A stretch of 64,000 nucleotides of DNA from positions 102,211-166,210 of the forward strand of contig MNCI01011788.1 of assembly GCA_015680685.1 (NCBI GenBank), in the 5' to 3' direction. Position 1 is the first letter of the stretch, and each line of letters opens with the position of its first letter. The position numbers and the translations under genes were made by a program. Of the stretch, positions 1-11,632 are shown piece after piece. Below the pieces are notes generated by a model that saw nothing but the letters and a program-made list of their open reading frames with translations, did not search any database and was not told the origin of the DNA. Origin of the DNA: Gnetum montanum (taxonomy: Eukaryota > Streptophyta > Gnetopsida > Gnetales > Gnetaceae).

Positions 1-2644
1 AACAAGGTATCAACCTATCTAATTTACACATCAAATGCTAATCTTTGGCTATGTTGNAGTGTTTGACTTTGAGATCCTCTCGAAGAGGTCCCATTGCATG
101 GGTTTTTGCTACTTGCTCTTAGGATTGCTTTGGTTGTTGTTGACCCCTTCCTCTTCTAGGTTGCTTTTCCCTTGGTTGGAATGGTCCTTCCTCATGCAGG
201 CATCTATCCCTTGGTATAGGTACCATTTGCAATCACAACATAGCCAAAGATTAGCATTTGATGTGTAANACTCTGTGGAGGCCATTGCTAAGGTCCTTGG
301 GTTATCAAATACTAGGGCAACATTTGCAAAAATATTGATGTAGGTAAACCCAAAAGCAAAAAAATAATGGGTCCAACGGTTCCATGGAGTTGACTGCAAG
401 GAATACAACACAATCACTAAGGTAGAGAGGGCATGCATCAAAATCATAGCCTCTCATCTCAATCCAACATTGGGGCCAAGTAAAATCATAGCCTTCTCTA
501 CCCATGTGTATGTTTCTCTAAGCGATAAATTTCTTTTCAATATCACACAACTCATCTATCTAGAGGTCAAGAAGTGATTCAAAGAGAATGAGTGTTGGAG
601 AAAGGCACTTTCCTTCCTGTGCCTCATTCACAAACTATGCAAAAGAGGAGGTATAAACCACTATGTAAATGACATCCTTCATCATGCTTCTACTATATTT
701 TGGGCAAATATGATGAAGGTTAAGATGCCTGCCAAGTTGCAAGAAGAGGAGCAACCACCACCACCACCTACTCATAAAGAAACAATGCCAAAGGCTCATG
801 CTGCCATTAAGTACATGCAAAAGCTTTGTGAGCATCTCCTACAATAGTAGTAGGCTGGACTGAGTGATGGTGAATGCTTCATCAACTAACCAATATTGAC
901 CCATCTCAATGAAGTAGCCAAAACCATTAGCTGGTTGGAGAAGACAGTGTCATTTTTTCTGCCTAAAGGATGCAAGTGCCTACAAGATCAAATCCTAATA
1001 CCTGAGAAGTGACAATGTCCCTTTTAACATAACAATAGTTCCTAGAAATGTTTGGGAACATCATTACTTTCTCAGTGTGCCTGGAGGAGGACAAGGGGGC
1101 AACTGTCTTGATGATGTAGCACCAAGTATAGGAAACAGCGGTAGAGGTGGTGGCTAATAGAGTGGCAGAAGCACTCAATGCTCTTGCAGCCATCGTGCCA
1201 AATGTTGTTGCACTCAAGGACATGCAAACATCTACAAGATTAGTAAGTGAAAGCTTTAGTGTAGCCTAGCATGAAGAATTTTTGGATCAATTGGTAGAAA
1301 CTAGGCAACCACTTCTGGTGGTCTTTGACCTTTCAGATATCACTACCACCTAGTCAGCACAATTGGAAGGTAAGGGCAAGCTCCTCATTTCTAATGCCTA
1401 ATTCAAGGTAGCCACATCAAAAAATCAATAATTGGTTATTGAGGCTTCAAAGTGGAGATCTTGTCTAGCTGATCCCACCATTCTTGGCTAGTCCATAACA
1501 AGAGATGAAGGTTATCTACAACTTCAAAATAAACTAAGAAAGGTCAAGAATTCAAAGAAGTTAGTGATCTTCGACCAGTCCTTAGCAACTGCCATTGCTT
1601 ACAACACCAAAAAGGACTTGTCAAAGATCCACAAGGAGAATGTGTTTTTGATTAAAGATAATTATTTCCTACAAAATGTCAAGATCCAAAACGACTAAAT
1701 GGTAGAATTCTTGTGATAGCAGTAGAAGTAGCTTGCCAAGTTGACCATGGACTTAAGGAGGTTGGCTACTAAAAATAGAAATCTCTCAATGAGGAGCTTT
1801 GTGCCCTTCACCAGAAAATAACAACTAAGTTATCCACATAAAAGAACAAGGCCCTAAAATTTGAATGGATGAAAAATCATTAGAGGGACTAGGTTGGGCT
1901 CCTCAAGAAGGTGAATGAAAAAGAGATTCAACTAGTGAATGTAAAAGTAAATAAGACCCTCCAATAACTCCAACAAGTGATGTGTGGTAGCCCATCTTTA
2001 ATGGAGTGAATGCATACAAAAAGGCTGAAATCTACCTCAAGGAGTTGTAGATCAAAGAAATAACTAAGTACATGAAACTAGCTAACCTCTAATACCCAAA
2101 CTTGGAAATTCTAACTACTAGAAGGCCAAGATCAAAACTCAAAAAGTAAGTGATGAGCTTGTACCTCTTGTATGAGGCAAAGTTCAAGCATCACAAGGAA
2201 ACGAAATAGAAGTTTGAAACAACTAATGCAAAGCTTTAAGTTCTCTACACACACTTCACAAACTAGTTATCCATTGCGAGGAACCTGGCCAAGAGAATGA
2301 ATGACCACCAAGAGGTGAAAAATGCTATTAGAGCATTTAACATTGATTGCAAACAATTCACTACCTAGTTCATCAATGTTAAGGAGTTGTTCTCAACAAT
2401 GCCCTATCCATGGAATGTTCCCACACTAGCTCACATCAATGACATTGTGTGAACTATGTATGATCCCTAGTCTAAGGAGGAGAAGATGAAACCCTTACTA
2501 GATGCTTTTTGTCTTCCATGAGCAATAACAATTGTAGTAGAACAACCACAACTGCCATAGCCTCAACCTTAATGACCATGTGCACCAAAGGTAGAGGAAG
2601 GTCCTTTGGCATCTCAGAAGCCTCCACCTCCTGAGATCATTTGA
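1..2644 (+). pseudogene. Decayed 3' extra ORF of a family B retroelement (5' part outside window)
   Basis: Plus-strand remnant of the extra ORF that follows pol in family B elements. It aligns by eye with the copy starting at 26871: the stretch around 430-580 corresponds to the block around 27474-27660 (hydrophobic helix then LIYLEIKKH-like), and the tail ends with the same proline-rich end (PPPPEII then TGA at 2642-2644). Many stops and frame breaks make it non-functional. The N-terminal part lies in 58-268 but in reverse orientation between two single Ns. The gag-pol part must lie left of the window. The family resemblance is to the 'putative plant transposon protein' domain followed by coiled coil; that assignment is from motif memory, not a search. 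Confidence 0.6.
24..268. other. N-bounded locally inverted segment (probable assembly artefact)
   Basis: Single Ns sit at 57 and 269. The 33 bases before the first N (24-56) are the exact reverse complement of the 33 bases before the second N (236-268). The reverse complement of 58-268 matches the start of the extra ORF at 26860-27040 (TGTGATTRCAAATGG, then a shared CCATGCAATGGGACC-like stretch), which is the orientation expected here. The segment therefore appears inverted between two gap-closure points. Confidence 0.7.
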
Positions 2645-2880
2645 TTTTCTTCTCGTCTTCAACCATCAAAGGAATTCTAGTTGTCCATTTTTGTAAAGGT
2701 GTTCAATTTTTTTTTCATGAACACCTATTTTTATAAATATTATAAATCCACACACTTGGGCACTTAGCATTATTTTGAGTCAATTAGTTAGTCATTGGTT
2801 CCATACCTTTCCAAATTTTGTAACAAGCTTGTTTCGCCTTTTGTTCATTCAAGGATGAATTTCAATCAATTGTGGTGATA

Positions 2881-4583
2881 TGATAAATCATTGATTGGAT
2901 GCATCAACAACGTCACGTTGATGCATGAGGAGATGCATCAATGCATATATGTCAACGAAGTATCTGTGTTTGCCTATATAAATGCATGCACCCACCACAT
3001 TTATGGCATCTTTAATTTAGTAGCTTAATGAAGTTCTTGCAGTTTGCTTTCCCAACAATTAGAATATTTTATAAGTGCTGACAATAGGAGTCGAGAAGTA
3101 TACAAGTCCTTATTCAAACACTAATGTACCTCAACACTTCGATGTAATGGCAATAAAGATGAGCTTCTTGATAAACCTTATAACATTTGGAATTAGCTTA
3201 ATATTTACTTCAATGCACATTATGATTCATGCAATTTACTTTAATGTCTTTTGTTAATTAAATAAGATTTGTTAATACACATAACTATGAGCGCCTCAAA
3301 CATAATGTTATTGCTTGGTAATCCTAGTAGTGCTAGAACTTTGTAACCTAGCAGCATTATAACATGTTCAAGATATGCACAGTAGGTGGGACCAAATGCT
3401 TATGTTAGTGATGAGTGGTGATGTACCCCTACATCTAACAATACAAATCACAAGCCTTCACACACAATCTAATTGAATTCTATGGATGGGACTAGTTGTG
3501 CATCTAAATTGTTATGCTTTGATTGTAATTCGTTGTCTTCCGACTTGGACTAGTGGTAGCTTTGTCACGTATGGTTTAGTCCAAAGTGAGGCATATGATT
3601 ATTGATGTTGTTTGGCCATAAGATACTCCTAATGATAATAAAGAGATAAATTAATTAAGCTAATTAACAATGGAAAGTAAAATCTAAACTAGCCTATATG
3701 TGATGAGTATTCATTCTTAATCATTCGTACATGCCTTGGACTTTGCATAACTATCACTGGGATTACCAAGCGTACATTACTAGGCATACCAAATGGTACA
3801 CTGTTGGGCTACCAAGTAATTACACTTAAGAACTTGTGATTAGTCATACTCATTTTGCTTAATGATGGAAATAATAAAGAGTAATAAATGAAAACATTAA
3901 CTAAGGAAAACAATAAACATTTAAGCAATTGAAAGCAATAATAAATCTCAGTGGATGCTGCAATGATGAAAGTAATCTTGATCTTTATTGTCAATCATGT
4001 AACGTGTCCAAGTATGTCATATTCAAATAAGGATGACGTACAATCACTTAACATCATGCTACAGGCATGCACTAGAAAACAACAAAACTTGAAATCAAAA
4101 ATCAAAAATCTATCAACAATCTATATCCCAACCATGCACCCGAGTGTGGTATTTATAGGATAGCATGGAAGGGGTAATATCGAATGCCCAACATTGGAGA
4201 TTGTGCCCCAATATTGGATACCTTATATCATGCCTCGATACTGGATATTCGATATCGAAGTCATGTAAAACATGACTCATCAGTTAGGAATTAGCTTAAG
4301 AGACTAGATAGTTATTAGATTAATTACCAGCTAATCATTTTATTTTATGCTTAGGATAAAATAGATAAAAAATATAAAATGTTACAAATCATATGCCTTG
4401 GTTACACTTAACCATACGCTTGCACTTATACAAGTGGAACCAAGAAGACAATGATCATGTCCTTAGATTTACTATCCTAGATAATGTGCACTTACAAAAC
4501 TAAAGTCTATGAAATTCAACAAGATTGCACATGAATGCTTGTAATTCATATGGTTGGGCATAGGATATACCCGTTGCTCATCA
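2881..4583 (+). repeat. 3' LTR of truncated family B element (interrupted by a solo LTR)
   Basis: Begins TGATAAATCATTGATTGG directly after a decayed polypurine tract (GTGGTGATA) and ends GCTCATCA, matching the ends of the family B LTRs at 17603-18488 and 38145-38998. It contains the family's GATGCATCAAC palindromes upstream of a TATA box (CTATATAAATGC, about 2977-2988). Without the solo LTR and its target duplication it is about 824 bp. Shared internal landmarks include AACACTTAGG-like and CATATGCCTT segments near 4340-4400. No 5' partner LTR is in the window. Confidence 0.75.
3409..4282 (-). mobile_element. Solo LTR of the A/C family inserted in a family B LTR
   Basis: It starts TGATGAGTGGTG and ends ACTCATCA, like the LTRs of elements A and C, and shares their GTACCCCTACA and GGACTAGTGGTAGC landmarks. 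It is flanked by a perfect 5-bp duplication GTTAG (3404-3408 and 4283-4287). The host LTR sequence resumes exactly after the second copy, so this is a single LTR left by LTR-LTR recombination. Orientation is given as for the full elements, whose gag reads on the minus strand. Its U3 repeats (ATCGAATGCCCAACATTGG-like) resemble element C more than A. Confidence 0.88.
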
Positions 4584-4929
4584 ATTACATACACTCATAG
4601 CTTGTATATCTTATGGCAAGACAAATTCTCTAAAGCAACCTTTTAGGATTCACAATACCATTGTTGGTATTTTCGAGGGATATAATGGTTGAGAAAATGA
4701 AATATTTCTTATGAGGACTTGCAACAAAATCCTATGCATATTTTCCAACTAGTCAAGTAGAATATTTTAATACAGATATGGTCTAATGTGAAAGAAAAGA
4801 GAGGATTTTATTTATACCATATTAGATCTACTAATCTAGATGTAGAAGCTTACTATCTCTCAATTGCTATCTCAATTAAGTATCAAAATGCTATTAACAA
4901 TCTTCAATTAAGTTCTCATCATCTTAGAA
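4584..4929. other. No recognisable gene
   Basis: AT-rich sequence between the family B LTR and the first recognisable LINE reverse transcriptase codons. It could be decayed 5' LINE sequence or older intergenic DNA. I see no open frame, structural RNA or terminal repeat here. Confidence 0.5.
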
Positions 4930-6540
4930 TTGAATGTGGAAGATAGATTCAACTCTCTTGGAAAGAGTACATTTGTAGGTTGTGTATATCAAAAGCACCT
5001 GAAGATGAGTTACATCCAAGAAGAAAATTCAAGTTTTAATTTAGTTAATGAACTTTCCTTCTTTGAAGTGAAGATAACCTTATCAAATATGAAAAATGGA
5101 AAAGTTTTTGGACCAAATAACATTCCTATAGAAGCTTGGAAAGCATTAGGAGATACAAGAATTTCTTCATTGATACAATTATTTAACAAAATTTTGAAGG
5201 ATGGAGAACTACCTAATAATTGGAGGAAAAGCTTTGTTGTTCCCATTTACAAAATATAGGAGACACACAAAATTGTACAAACCATAGAGGAATCAAGAAA
5301 ATGAGCCATAATATGAAGCTTGGGAAGAGACTTATAGAGTAGTGTCTTAGACTTGAATCAATAATATCAAAAAATCAATTTGGATTTATGCTAAGGAGAA
5401 CTACTATAAAGGCTATTATTTTGATACAACAATGAATGAGTAAATTTAGAAAACATAGAAAAAATCTATATATGATCTTCATTGACTTAGAAAAAGCATA
5501 CGATAGAGTACCTAGAGATATTATTTAGTGGGCCTTGCAGAGGAAAAACATTCTTGATAAATATATTAAAGTGATTTAATACATGTATGAAGGAGCCATC
5601 ACTAAAATTAGAATAGCTTATGGAATAACCTGTAATTTTCTAGTCACAATACATCATTATTTGTACTTGGCCCATACTTATTTGTCATTATCATAGATAA
5701 ATTAACAAAGGAAATACAAGATGAAATCCCTTGGTGTATGCTATTTACAAATGATATTGTGTTGGTAGATACAACTCAAAAAAATATTGTAGCTAAAATG
5801 GAGAAGTGGAGACATCCTCTAGAATCAATAGGCTTAAAAATTAGTGAAGTAAGATAGATTATATGAAATGTAATTTTAGTAACAACATAAAAAATGGTGA
5901 AATAGAAGTGACAATTCAAGGCAAAAAATTCATTCATTACAAATAGTTTCGCTACCTAGGATCAATTCTGCAATCAAATGGTGAAATTGATAAAGATATT
6001 AGAAATAGAATTAAGGAAGAATGGTCAAAATGGAGATAGGATAGAGGTGTTCTACATGATAAAAGAATACCAATAAAATAAAATGGAAATTTCACAAGAC
6101 ACAAATCAAGCCTACTATCTTATATGGTGTTGAATGTTAGGCAATGCAAAAGAGGTATGAACAACAAGTTAGTGTGGAAAAAATGCAAATGCTTCGATGG
6201 ATGTTGAATGTTACTAGAAGAGATAAACTACATGATACATACATCAAAGGAAAACTTGGAGTGGCTTCTATTTCAAATAAGCTACAAGAATGACAACTTA
6301 AATAGTTTGGACATGTGCAAAGAAGGTCACACAATGAGCCAATAAACAAAGGTTACTACATCAATATTCTAGGAAAGAAACTAAAAGAAATACAAAAGAG
6401 GACATTGGAAAAATGATCAAAGATTATTAAATAAAGATCTAGCTCTTGATAGAGACAAATGGCTAAAAAGTAATTATGTAGCCAATGCCATTTTATTGGA
6501 ACAAGGCCAAGATGATGATGATGATGTAGTTAGTTTAGAA
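4930..6540 (+). pseudogene. RTE-type LINE reverse transcriptase remnant
   Basis: Conceptual translation across stops gives the ordered motifs of a non-LTR reverse transcriptase: MKNGKVFGPNNIPIEAWK (about 5091-5145), a VVPIYK block near 5237-5255, QFGF (about 5378), FIDLEKAYDRVPR (about 5480-5518), a degenerate NDIVLVD catalytic box in place of ADDxxLVD (about 5750-5768) and FRYLGSILQSNGEID (about 5950-5990). The wording and spacing resemble plant RTE-clade LINEs. The endonuclease domain is not recognisable, so the copy looks 5'-truncated. Numerous stops show it is dead. It ends in a short (GAT)n run at about 6510-6526, in keeping with the simple-repeat tails of RTE elements. Confidence 0.75.
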
Positions 6541-7640
6541 AATTATGAATAAAAATGTCATGTGGATTAAAGTAATGAAGATTAAATATTTAAACTAGAT
6601 TTTCTATAAGAATTACGTATTATGAGTGCTTCTCTAATTACTACATGAAACCTTAGAATCATAAGGTTTTCTTATAGAAAAAATAACATTTTTACAAAGC
6701 TACAAAAGATAAAATGAATAAAGAGGCTATTCACAATAACAAAATGGGTTTAATATTTAAAGTTCATGTTTAAAGTCAATTGGGTATGAGAATTTTTTTT
6801 TTTTTTTTTGAAAAAATTTAAAGTAAAACTTTTAATATTTATTTTGCAATGTAAACCAAATTTTACTATATAATTAGCAAAACCCAAGGCCTTCGATCTT
6901 GATCCCTCCAATAAAGAAATGTATTGAGAAGATTAGAAATAACTATGAAAACAACAAAATGCAAAAAGAATTAACCACATAAAAACCCATTATAATGAAG
7001 AACAATAGAAAAGAAAGTTATTCTCAAGATCGTGCTAGAATAAGATAAATGAATAGAAAATACAATTTCCTTAATTCTTACTATAATCAATATGCTTGTA
7101 CATCAAGTAAGGTATTTTCGAGTTGTCTCAAAATTTACTCATGGCTTTTATATTTTGAAGATCTCTTCAAATCCATTTTAAAGATCATTAGATTTTTATT
7201 AAATGCTAATATTAATAAGTCCATCATTTAAATGTTTCTATTTTCTCTACTCATAATCAATTATTATTTAATGATATCTTAATATTAGTTGTCATTGGTA
7301 TTCATAACAAAATGATAATTTTCTCAAGAATTCTACTATTATGATGATAATATATACTGTAGTATTTTTGTATGATATTTTCTTATATTCAAATTAAGTA
7401 GAAATGTTGGTAATAATGTTGTAAATTAAAAATTTTTAATTAAAACAAAATGATTATGTGATCAATATGACGTGTAAATTTCAAATTGAAATCTTCACAT
7501 TTGAATGAATTAATTAATATAAAAGGATTTCATAAATCCTTTTATATTAAAGTAATAAGTTTTAAAAAGATTTTTCTACAAGGCAAATAATTTTATCAAT
7601 ATATATAAAGTTTTATTTGCAAAAGAGAAGGATGTGGCAT
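6541..7640. other. AT-rich intergenic sequence
   Basis: Very AT-rich, with a poly-T run at about 6790-6809. No sustained ORF, coding motif or terminal repeat was recognised apart from the hairpin listed separately. Confidence 0.6.
7514..7550. repeat. Perfect 17-bp inverted repeat with 3-base loop
   Basis: Left arm TTAATATAAAAGGATTT (7514-7530), loop CAT, right arm an exact reverse complement (7534-7550). The arms are perfect, unlike the decayed surroundings. Possible sources are a palindromic micro-insertion, a foldback remnant or chance in AT-rich DNA. No flanking target duplication was established. Confidence 0.8.
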
Positions 7641-8215
7641 AATGCTCACTGGGTTGATTTACAAAGATGATAAAAATTTTACCTACTATGTAACTTTTAC
7701 ACTCTTAGATCACGAAACTTACTTAAAAGGTTTCCCTCTTGTAATGATGTTGGCAATAAAGAAAGAAGCACCAAGGTGGAGGACTTGATCACAACTATTT
7801 GTTGTCATAACATATCCTAGATTTAGAGTACCTCCAAGAACATGAGACAAAAAAGGTACTATCCTTTTAGAGATGTACAACATGATCTTGGAAGAAACCA
7901 TGAAGAAGTTGAACTAAAATGGATTTATGTTCAACACATATATGAATTAGAAGATGAGACATTTAATCAAGATTTTGAATGTGGTTACAAAGAAGAGAGG
8001 CATTATGGAGATATCATTTCAGAGCGATAGGATGATATTGAATATGATTTTGAAATAATGAATCCACATTTACTTGCATTAACTCATTTCAAACAAACTA
8101 AACTTAAAATACTTGGATTAAGAAATTGAGATAGACAACATGAATGGTCAACTAGCTATTCTAGAGAAGATATTGCAAAGATTGCTACATCTTTTGTTCA
8201 TTGTCCTAGATGACA
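7640..8215 (+). pseudogene. Unidentified decayed coding-like stretch
   Basis: Several short plus-strand frames lie in a row, including 7842-8030, rich in charged and aromatic residues (RRxYPFRDVQHDLGRN-like, then YELEDETFNQDF). They are separated by stops and together look more protein-like than the flanks. I do not recognise a family; a degenerate transposase or host gene fragment are both possible. The individual frames are short and have no convincing start context. Confidence 0.25.
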
Positions 8216-8945
8216 TAGGATAATAACACATTCAAGAATATTTTTAATTTCTTATGTTTAAATAATCTCTTTAAGTAATGACTAGTGATTACTAAGTTAT
8301 ATATTTATTATATAGATCTATAATTTGAGCCAAAGAATCTTCTTTGTTAACAAGTAACAAGGTATTTAAATTAAATATTTTATGATCTAAAGGAATAATA
8401 AGATTTGTTTATCAAAATTTTCATAATCAAGAGATCAGCCAAATTTGGTTTTTTAAAACTTATGAAAGGGTTCAAAAAAGAACAAATTTGGCCTTTATAC
8501 GCAAATGGAGGATAGAAACGATGACATTTTTGCTCTTATTTTGCTGTTGCTCTTATTTTGCTGAAACAAGCTGCAATACAAAATGACTTTATAATTGAGA
8601 TACCGTGCATGAAGCAGCACGCTATAAAAAACAAAGGCTGAATCAGATTGCATTTAATAAACATTCATGCTTCGTAACCATCAAAAACCATGCTCAGCAT
8701 CAACCAAGTCTGCAAAATAAAACAAACGCCGTTGGCAAATAGAATTGACCGGCAGAATGAAAGAGACCATGAAATCGACACGTAGAAAACGACATGGAAA
8801 ATTCATTTGACAATCAAATGTAACGCAGAAAAGACGTGAAAGTATTTAATTAACATAAATTTGAAATTCCAAAATAAGGCGAGGTTGGTGCTGTGTGGTC
8901 AGTGGTGTGGCAAATTAGTTAACATTGATGCTGTGCCGAGCATGA
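8216..8945. other. Intergenic; GC-richer promoter-like block in its second half
   Basis: 8216-8460 is AT-rich without features. From about 8500 the base composition becomes more balanced, with scattered CpGs, a CTATAAAAAAC element near 8620 and a motif-rich stretch up to the ORF at 8946. This looks like a decayed or real promoter/5' UTR rather than retroelement sequence, but nothing proves transcription. Confidence 0.3.
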
Positions 8946-9182
8946 ATGAGTACGCTTTGTCGAGGAGGAATCAGTGACGCCATGAAAGCACTTCCCGCTT
9001 TGTCTGCCATCTCTCATTTGCTGTTCGCTACGCACGGACTTGGCATCCTCCTAATGAAGCCATTTATTCCAATATTAACTGACGCTAAAGTTTACACTAC
9101 TAAATTTTTGGATGCATTTCATGGTTGGCAAACTGCTATATTTTATTCATTTATTGGTAATGCCTGTGGCAACTTCGCTTAA
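8946..9182 (+). CDS. Hypothetical small ORF or first exon, unrecognised
   Basis: ATG-initiated frame of 78 codons, starting MSTLCRGGISDAMKALPALS. It contains a hydrophobic stretch at about residues 17-45 (ALPALSAISHLLFATHGLGI and following) that could be one membrane helix or a targeting sequence. It lies in the GC-richer block that begins near 8500 and has a TATA-like element about 320 bp upstream. The last residues lose coding character near 9090, so it could be a first exon or a broken gene end. I do not recognise the protein. A chance ORF cannot be excluded. Confidence 0.25.
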   Translation: MSTLCRGGISDAMKALPALSAISHLLFATHGLGILLMKPFIPILTDAKVYTTKFLDAFHGWQTAIFYSFIGNACGNFA

Positions 9183-9394
9183 AGTATCAGCCATGGGCAT
9201 TGCCTTTTTATAACATCTTTGTCGAAGGCTCAAAGAGTTGTTCAAAGTGTAACGCTGCTTATTAACGTTACCAACTCTTTGCAATTGCTTTTTGAGGTTA
9301 ATTAATAGACGCATGTCTTTCATATTGGTATGCATGTCTTTGGAAAGACATGAACTGCCTGGACAATTTCATTTTCTTTTTAAGATAACCTAAC

Positions 9395-10255
9395 TTTGTC
9401 ATGACGTCGTAAAGATAGCTGGCTTGGAAACAAGTGTATTAGTTTTCAATAACTTGTACCACATAACAATTGCTAATCCCTCATAACTTGTGCCACATAC
9501 AATTGCTAATCCCTTAAAAGACATACTTGATAGATTTTTTAAGAAAGTATTGTATGATAAATTCTTGAATCTATGGTATGGTAGTTGACAAACCCAACAA
9601 TTTATAAGTTAAGTCATTCACAAACAAATACATTACAAGTTGAATCATGGATAAACAAACAATTTACAAGTTAGGTCATTCACACACAAACAAGTTGCGT
9701 GTTGAGTTTTAAAAATGACATAGGAAATCCATGCATGATATATTTTTAAAAGAGTGTAAGATGCTTGACCTATTCATGATGAAGTTGAAGTTTAAAAATT
9801 TAAATGATAGTTTTGATAAAGAATACATATATATATAGTAAAATAAGTCTAAAAAGCCTCTAACTAATGTTAAATGATGTTGCTCGAAGTTGAAAAAGAG
9901 AGAACATTATTGGGAGAATCTTAATGATAAATCATGTTACAATGCAATTTCTAAATGGCATAAAGAAGACCAAATTTATCATGATGTCTTCAAGATAGCT
10001 AGCTTGGAAACTAGAATATTAGTTTTCAATAACATGTACTAGAAAACAATTGCTAATGCCTTAAAGACATCATAAATCTTTTAAAGAATTATTATATAAT
10101 AAATTCTTGGATCTATGATCTGTTAGTTGACAAAACCAACAATTTATAAGTTGAGTCATGCACAAGCAAACATGTTGCAAGTTGAGTCATTAATAAGCAA
10201 ATGTCATTAGCACACATATAAGTTACGCGTTGAGTTTAAAAATGACATAGAAAAT
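9395..10255. repeat. Two-copy direct repeat, about 580 bp apart
   Basis: 9395-9720 and about 9975-10240 share, in order, a TCATGAYGTC start, AAGATAGCTRGCTTGGAAAC, TTAGTTTTCAATAAC, ACAATTGCTAAT, GATAAATTCTTG, TAGTTGACAAA and CAACAATTTATAAGTTRAGT. The copies differ by substitutions and small indels. Each unit also contains shorter internal echoes (ACTTGTRCCACATA twice in 9450-9500; AAGTTGAGTCAT-like repeats). No coding potential is visible. Confidence 0.75.
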
Positions 10256-10261
10256 AATGAG

Positions 10262-10338
10262 GTGTTAACCTGGTCATATGACTCTAGATTTAAAATCTCC
10301 AAGTCATGAATTTGATTCTAGTGGATTGTGTTGAGTTA
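10262..10338 (+). repeat. SINE head fragment, same family as the ADCS-intron SINE
   Basis: Contains GTTAACCTGGTCATATGACTC, then CTCCAAGTCATGAATTTGA and TTCTAGTGGATTGTG. These match in order the tRNA-like head of the SINE at 56012-56161 (GTTAGCCTAGTGGGAAGGCT, then CTTCAAGTCATGATTCTAGTGG). The match stops at GAGTTAT, where a U3-like sequence beginning TGATGAGACACGG takes over, so the SINE appears cut by that insertion. Confidence 0.5.
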
Positions 10339-10600
10339 TTGATGAGACACGGTTTACACTAGGGCACGATATCGCGTACGCGATATCGCGACCGACGCGA
10401 TATCGCATCCCATGCGATATCGCGTACGCGATATCACGTCGCGCCGCCATTTCTATAAATAAGAGGCGGCACTCCCCTTTTTCCCNAACATTTACATCAA
10501 TTTCCACTTCCGTAGTTGAATAGAAAGTGTTCAAGAACAAAAACATTGAAGGTAGTAATACAAAGCTTTGGCAAAATACCAACTCTTGTAGAAGAGGAAT
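10339..10600 (+). promoter_or_regulatory. Isolated LTR U3-like promoter with CGATATCG palindromes
   Basis: Starts TGATGAGACACGG and carries four GCGATATCGC-type palindromes in 10366-10432, followed about 20-25 bp later by TATA box TCTATAAATAAGAGG (about 10452-10466). The same order (TG end, palindrome array, CTATAAATAAGAAG) occurs in the U3 of element A read on its own strand. Sequence beyond 10500 does not match element A's R/U5, and there is no confirmed right end or target duplication. This is either a solo LTR of a related element or a fragment. One N is present at 10486. Confidence 0.5.
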
Positions 10601-10789
10601 AACTAATTAAAAATGATAACATAAATTATCCAATAAATTGTTCATTGCAATTGACCTTATGTTGAGATTCTTTACCAATAGCGATAGCCTACTTCTTAAT
10701 ATAAAGTTTAATTTTTGAGTAAACAATATCTTTTCAAATGAGGAAAAATTTTCTTTACATGTTGTTTATTTGAACTGATCAATACCTAT

Positions 10790-11619
10790 TTATGAGTGGT
10801 GAGGTACCCCTATGTCCAATCATACAAATCACAAGTATTCACACACGATTTGGTTGAATTTCATACATGGGACTAGTTGTGGCATCTAGATCATTATGCT
10901 CTTATTGTAGTTTGCTATCTTCCCGCTTGGACTAGTGGTAGCTTTGTCACGTATGGTTTAGTCCAAAGTGAGGCATATGATTTTTTTCATTGTATGTTTT
11001 ATAAGTTTAATCGCCTACAACAAGAATGAAAGGTGAAGTAATTTAAGATCTAATTCATCTACTACGTAGCTAGCCTAACACAAGTACTTGTCCCACTTTC
11101 CTGGACACATCTTGAACACATATAGCATTGTTGGGCTACCAAACGTTAAGTGTTGCTGGGTTACCAAGCACTATATGTATGCTTGAAGTGGTCATGCTTG
11201 TGTTCATTAACAACAAGAAATTAACTGCTTAATTAAAATGCATTAAAAGTAAAGTGCATGAAAGTAAAGTGCATTAAAGAAAACATTAATCTATTCTCAA
11301 TGTTGCAAGGATGGTCAAAAGAGTTCATTTTTATTCTCATCACATTGCTGCACTCAGGTACATCAATGTTCAAACAAAGATTCGTACACAATTAGACTCC
11401 TATTGTGGGCACTCAAAAAATATTCTAACTCTGGAGAAAATAAATTGTAAGAGCTTCACTACTCTAACCAAAAAACTATGAAAAACTATATGAAAATTGT
11501 GAGCCTAATTGCTATATTTATAGGCTAGCGTATATCCCGCAACATTAGATACCCAACATCACATCTTAGCTTCAATGTCAGATACCCAACTTTGGAGAAA
11601 ATGAAAACATGATTCATCA
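10790..11619 (-). repeat. 3' LTR of element C
   Basis: In plus orientation it begins TTATGAGTGGTGAGG (first base pair changed from TG) and ends ATGATTCATCA. It shares the GTACCCCTATG, GGACTAGTGGTAGC and TTAGTCCAAAGTGAGGC landmarks with its partner at 16093-16933. The polypurine tract abuts its right end. The U3 part (about 11525-11619) carries CAACATYRSATACCCAACAT-like repeats next to TATA CTATAAATATAG. Confidence 0.85.
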
Positions 11620-11632
11620 TACCCCCACAACT
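11620..11632 (-). other. Polypurine tract of element C
   Basis: TACCCCCACAAC on the plus strand (GTTGTGGGGGTA on the element's strand) directly abuts the LTR end. Equivalent tracts adjoin the 3' LTRs of element A (30043-30054) and family B (38131-38144). Confidence 0.75.
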
